From Gammaproteobacteria bacterium (lineage in GTDB: Bacteria; Pseudomonadota; Gammaproteobacteria; Burkholderiales; Nitrosomonadaceae), in the NCBI GenBank assembly GCA_015709615.1, contig CP054179.1, forward strand, positions 1,550,001-1,614,000: a DNA stretch of 64,000 nt, given 5' to 3'. The position numbers were made by a program, and so were the translations under genes. Positions 61,411 through 64,000 of the stretch are shown here, piece after piece. The stretch's first letter is position 1. The number at the start of each line of letters is the position of its first letter. The notes below the pieces were generated by a model. The model ran no database searches. It was not told where the DNA came from and was given only the letters and a program-made list of their open reading frames with translations.

Positions 61411-62454
61411 ATGAATTTAAACATCCTCATACCCAATTTGTTCTGGCCTGATGCAGCACAGATCAATATTTATCATGAATTACCTGTTCATCACCTGGAA
61501 GCACTGTTGTCAAAGAGTGTTTTGACAACCAGTCCGGCACAAGAAATGGAAATCTGGCTGTGCCGGCAGTTTAATATCGCGCAGCAGCAAAATGATTGGC
61601 CTATTGCAGCGATTATGTTGCACATAGATGCCCCTGACTTAGCAACAGCAAATAAAGATTTCTGGATACGTGCCGATCCTGTCCATCTCCGCATTGAACA
61701 GAATCACATCATGTTAGCTGATAGCCAAGCTTTCCGGATCACTGAAGAGGAAGCTAAGGAATTGACACAAGCTCTAAATCATAATCTTGCTGACTACGAT
61801 TGCATGCTCTTACCGTTACGACCTGACCGGTGGTATCTGCGGTTATCGAAAATACCGGATATGCGGACATATACGCTGGGGCAGGTCACATGCAAAAACA
61901 TCAATAATTTCCTGCCATCCGGTATTGATAGCATTATATGGCATAAAATCTTCAATGAAATTCAGATGTTGTTGCATGAACACCCAATCAATCTGGCGCG
62001 CGAATCGCGCGGCGAATTAAGCATTAATAGCGTTTGGTTGTGGGGAGGCGGAAAATTGCCGCAATCGATTCGGTCGCCTTATACGCAAGTATGGAGTGAT
62101 GATGATTTTGTCCACACATTAACGTTGATCAGTAACACCCAATATGCAAAGCTACCGGCGAACGCCGATGAATGGCTGATGACTCAACCGCAAGGTGATC
62201 ATCTTGTAGTATTGGATTTACTTCGGGGAAAAGCCAAATACAGGAATGCTTATGGCTGGCGCGAAACACTTACAGCGATGGAAAAAGACTGGTTTTCTCC
62301 GTTACATACAGCGCTTAAGCAAGGAAAAATCAATCAATTGACGATTACAGCACTCGATGAAACTTCAACGCGAAATTTTACGCTTACTCGTTCAAACCTA
62401 TGGAAATTCTGGCTTATTACCAAACCCCTTTCCGTTTACAGCGAAAAACACTAG
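61411..62454 (+). CDS. RpfE-like conserved protein of unknown function
   Basis: A 347-residue cytosolic protein without signal peptide or membrane helix. The pattern MNLNILIPNLFWP, WLCRQFNIAQQQNDWPIAAI, WIRADPVHLRIEQNHIMLAD, LPSGIDSIIWHKIFNEIQML and SVWLWGGGKLP fits the RpfE/COG4255 group, as I remember it; no enzymatic function is established. The WLWGGG segment near residue 210 is the best marker. A 257-base gap separates it from icd. Confidence 0.6.
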   Translation: MNLNILIPNLFWPDAAQINIYHELPVHHLEALLSKSVLTTSPAQEMEIWLCRQFNIAQQQNDWPIAAIMLHIDAPDLATANKDFWIRADPVHLRIEQNHIMLADSQAFRITEEEAKELTQALNHNLADYDCMLLPLRPDRWYLRLSKIPDMRTYTLGQVTCKNINNFLPSGIDSIIWHKIFNEIQMLLHEHPINLARESRGELSINSVWLWGGGKLPQSIRSPYTQVWSDDDFVHTLTLISNTQYAKLPANADEWLMTQPQGDHLVVLDLLRGKAKYRNAYGWRETLTAMEKDWFSPLHTALKQGKINQLTITALDETSTRNFTLTRSNLWKFWLITKPLSVYSEKH

Positions 62455-62545
62455 CCTAAATCAAAATGAACATTTTAACGGCGCCATCTCCGCACATACC
62501 CCAATCACCATCATGAATCTCAGCTCTCCGAAATAAGGAATTATC

Positions 62546-64000
62546 ATGCAAAAAACTCCTTTATTTGATAGCGTTAAGTCCTATTCAGCAATTTGTATTG
62601 CGTTGACTCTCGCTGCCATCCTGATAGCTGACGCTTATTTTAACGGCGCAATCGCGCCGCATTGGCGAGCCGTATTGTGGTTCTCGCTAATTTTCACAAT
62701 GCTGATCACAATCATACAGATAGTACGCGCAGAGAAACATACCCGGAATCTTTCCGATCAACTCGCTATCAGCAAGGAAAGACTAGGAAACGAGATTAAA
62801 CACCGGTTATGGGCTGAGAAAACCGCCGCCGAGAATAAAATAAAATCACAGTTCATCGATGAAAATATTCCGGTCATGCTGGCTTATTTCAATACCGATC
62901 TGCGCTGCCGCTACCACAACCGGATATTCCGCCGCTGGTTCGGATTAAAACCGGATCAAATCGACGGCCGGTTTCTGAAAGAATTCTCCACTGAAGAATT
63001 TTTCTCCGACATTCAAAACCGGATTGAAGAAATCATGTCCGGAAAAACCATCCATAACGAACGCGTACTTAAGTCAACCAAAGGCTTTCCTTATCTTTTC
63101 ACGGAACAATACCTGCCGCATCTGGATAGTAAGGGAAAGGCGATCGGCTTCTATACGTTGCACACGCCTCGAGCACAGGAAAAAAACCGCGCCTCTGCTA
63201 CAAAAAATACGAAAATAGAAAATGTTCCCAAACCGGAAGCGAAGAAATCCAGAGCAATAGAGAATAAAAACGATGCAACCCTTCAATCCGGCACACAGAC
63301 ATCAAAACCGAGCGTTACAGCAACTCGCATTGCGCAGGCAATCGAAAGTGGTGAATTTAATCTATATTGCCAAAAAATCCTCCCTGTCAAACCTACCGCC
63401 GCCTCTTCTTCGCACTATGAGATTCTGATCCGTATGCACGAAGAAGAAAATAATCTGATGCCGCCAGGCTCGTTTCTGCCGCTGGTTGATCAATTCAAAA
63501 TGATGCCGAAACTGGATCGCTGGATAATTAATCACATCGTCCAGTGGTTATCGACTCACTCGAAAGCCAATCCGGTATTCTATTTGAATGTTGCCAAAGA
63601 TACTTTAAGTGATCAGGCTTTTCCCGGTTTTATTCAAGGTTTATTAAAAAGAACGGGCGCTCCTGCTTCCGGCCTTTGTTTTGAAATCGAAATCGCCGAT
63701 GCAGAAGCCAATTCCGCTGATACCAGCGCGTTTGCCAACAAGGTCCGTGAACTCGGATGCCTGGTGTCACTGTGCAGTTTCAGCGAGAGCCTCGAATCAT
63801 TCAGTCTGCTCAATAAAATAAAAGTTGATTACGTAAAAATCGATGGAGGCATCGTCTGCAATATTCTTCGCGATGAAGATGAATTGGTTAAAATAAAAAA
63901 TATTAATCAATTCGCTCATGAAGCGGGAATCCAAACAATTGCTGAGATGGTTGAAACGGATGACATCACTGCAAAGCTGCAGGAAATCGGAGTGGATTTC
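62546..64000 (+). CDS. Membrane PAS-EAL protein with degenerate EAL domain (partial, runs off right edge)
   Basis: The frame is open from ATG 62546 for 485 codons to the window end. Two membrane helices (residues about 14-32 and 40-57) are followed by a PAS domain (ENIPVMLAYFNTDLRCRYHN, near 110) and, after a charged linker, an EAL domain (near 260 to the edge). In the EAL domain the EAL, asparagine, lysine and AEMVET positions are kept (YEILIR, FYLNVAK, DYVKIDG), but the DDFG metal-site pair is replaced by CSFS. Hydrolysis of c-di-GMP is therefore unlikely; c-di-GMP binding or another signalling role is more plausible. Confidence 0.85.
   Translation, partial: MQKTPLFDSVKSYSAICIALTLAAILIADAYFNGAIAPHWRAVLWFSLIFTMLITIIQIVRAEKHTRNLSDQLAISKERLGNEIKHRLWAEKTAAENKIKSQFIDENIPVMLAYFNTDLRCRYHNRIFRRWFGLKPDQIDGRFLKEFSTEEFFSDIQNRIEEIMSGKTIHNERVLKSTKGFPYLFTEQYLPHLDSKGKAIGFYTLHTPRAQEKNRASATKNTKIENVPKPEAKKSRAIENKNDATLQSGTQTSKPSVTATRIAQAIESGEFNLYCQKILPVKPTAASSSHYEILIRMHEEENNLMPPGSFLPLVDQFKMMPKLDRWIINHIVQWLSTHSKANPVFYLNVAKDTLSDQAFPGFIQGLLKRTGAPASGLCFEIEIADAEANSADTSAFANKVRELGCLVSLCSFSESLESFSLLNKIKVDYVKIDGGIVCNILRDEDELVKIKNINQFAHEAGIQTIAEMVETDDITAKLQEIGVDF

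Noticed and set aside
1..64000. tRNA and rRNA genes
   Set aside because: I looked for cloverleaf-like and rRNA-like stretches in the gaps and found none I could support; a tRNAscan or covariance search would be needed to exclude them fully.

Overview
The window looks like the chromosome of a betaproteobacterium, most likely Nitrosomonas or a close relative. This is an inference from content and gene order (miaB-phoH-ybeY-corC-recJ, RegBA, a PEP-CTERM protein, glyA-nrdR-ribD, clpS-clpA, and protein sequences of Nitrosomonadaceae type). It was not checked by any search. Housekeeping genes are moderately GC-rich with clean operons; the accessory blocks are patchier and AT-richer.

Layout. 1-8.1 kb: a type I-C cas operon read leftward (cas3-cas5c-cas8c-cas7-[hicB-like]-[IS1595]-[MNT]-[HEPN]-cas4, running off the left edge). 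cas7 carries a -1 frame break exactly at an A-AAA-AAG heptamer. 8.1-9.7 kb: a vapBC pair between two perfect 41-bp direct repeats copied from the 3' end of a Tat-exported HIRAN gene, then the tail of a WYL regulator cut at an IS481-type terminus. 9.8-18.1 kb: a PEP-CTERM protein, a small exported protein, miaB, phoH, ybeY, corC, recJ and an MgtC/DUF4010 membrane protein. 18.1-24.3 kb: a type III-like restriction-modification locus in the order mod-fic-res, with 42-bp palindromic tandem repeats between fic and res. 24.3-29.9 kb: a histidine phosphatase, a fold-back repeat, an exported helical-repeat protein and mfd.

29.9-35.7 kb is an accessory island: a HEPN-like plus membrane-protein pair followed by a decayed copy of the mfd 3' end, three toxin-antitoxin pairs, a small hairpin repeat family between modules, nested IS481/IS3 debris, a TylF-like methyltransferase and one intact IS481-family element. 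35.7-64 kb is core genome: M20 amidohydrolase, DegP, YaaA, RpiA, PhoU, a minor-pilin operon (fimT-pilV-pilW-pilX-pilY1-pilE), ThiO, IspH, DAHP synthase, RegBA, glyA-nrdR-ribD, ClpSA, a cold-shock protein, Icd, an RpfE-like protein and a PAS-EAL protein with a degenerate EAL domain that leaves the right edge.

How it fits together. Defence and toxin modules cluster at two places where the 3' end of a resident gene (HIRAN, mfd) has been duplicated around inserted gene pairs. The strongest candidates for something undescribed are the HicB-like/MNT/HEPN genes inside a translationally coupled cas operon, the possible programmed frameshift in cas7, and the Mod-Fic-Res locus with its own palindromic repeat array. 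No CRISPR array, tRNA or rRNA was found.
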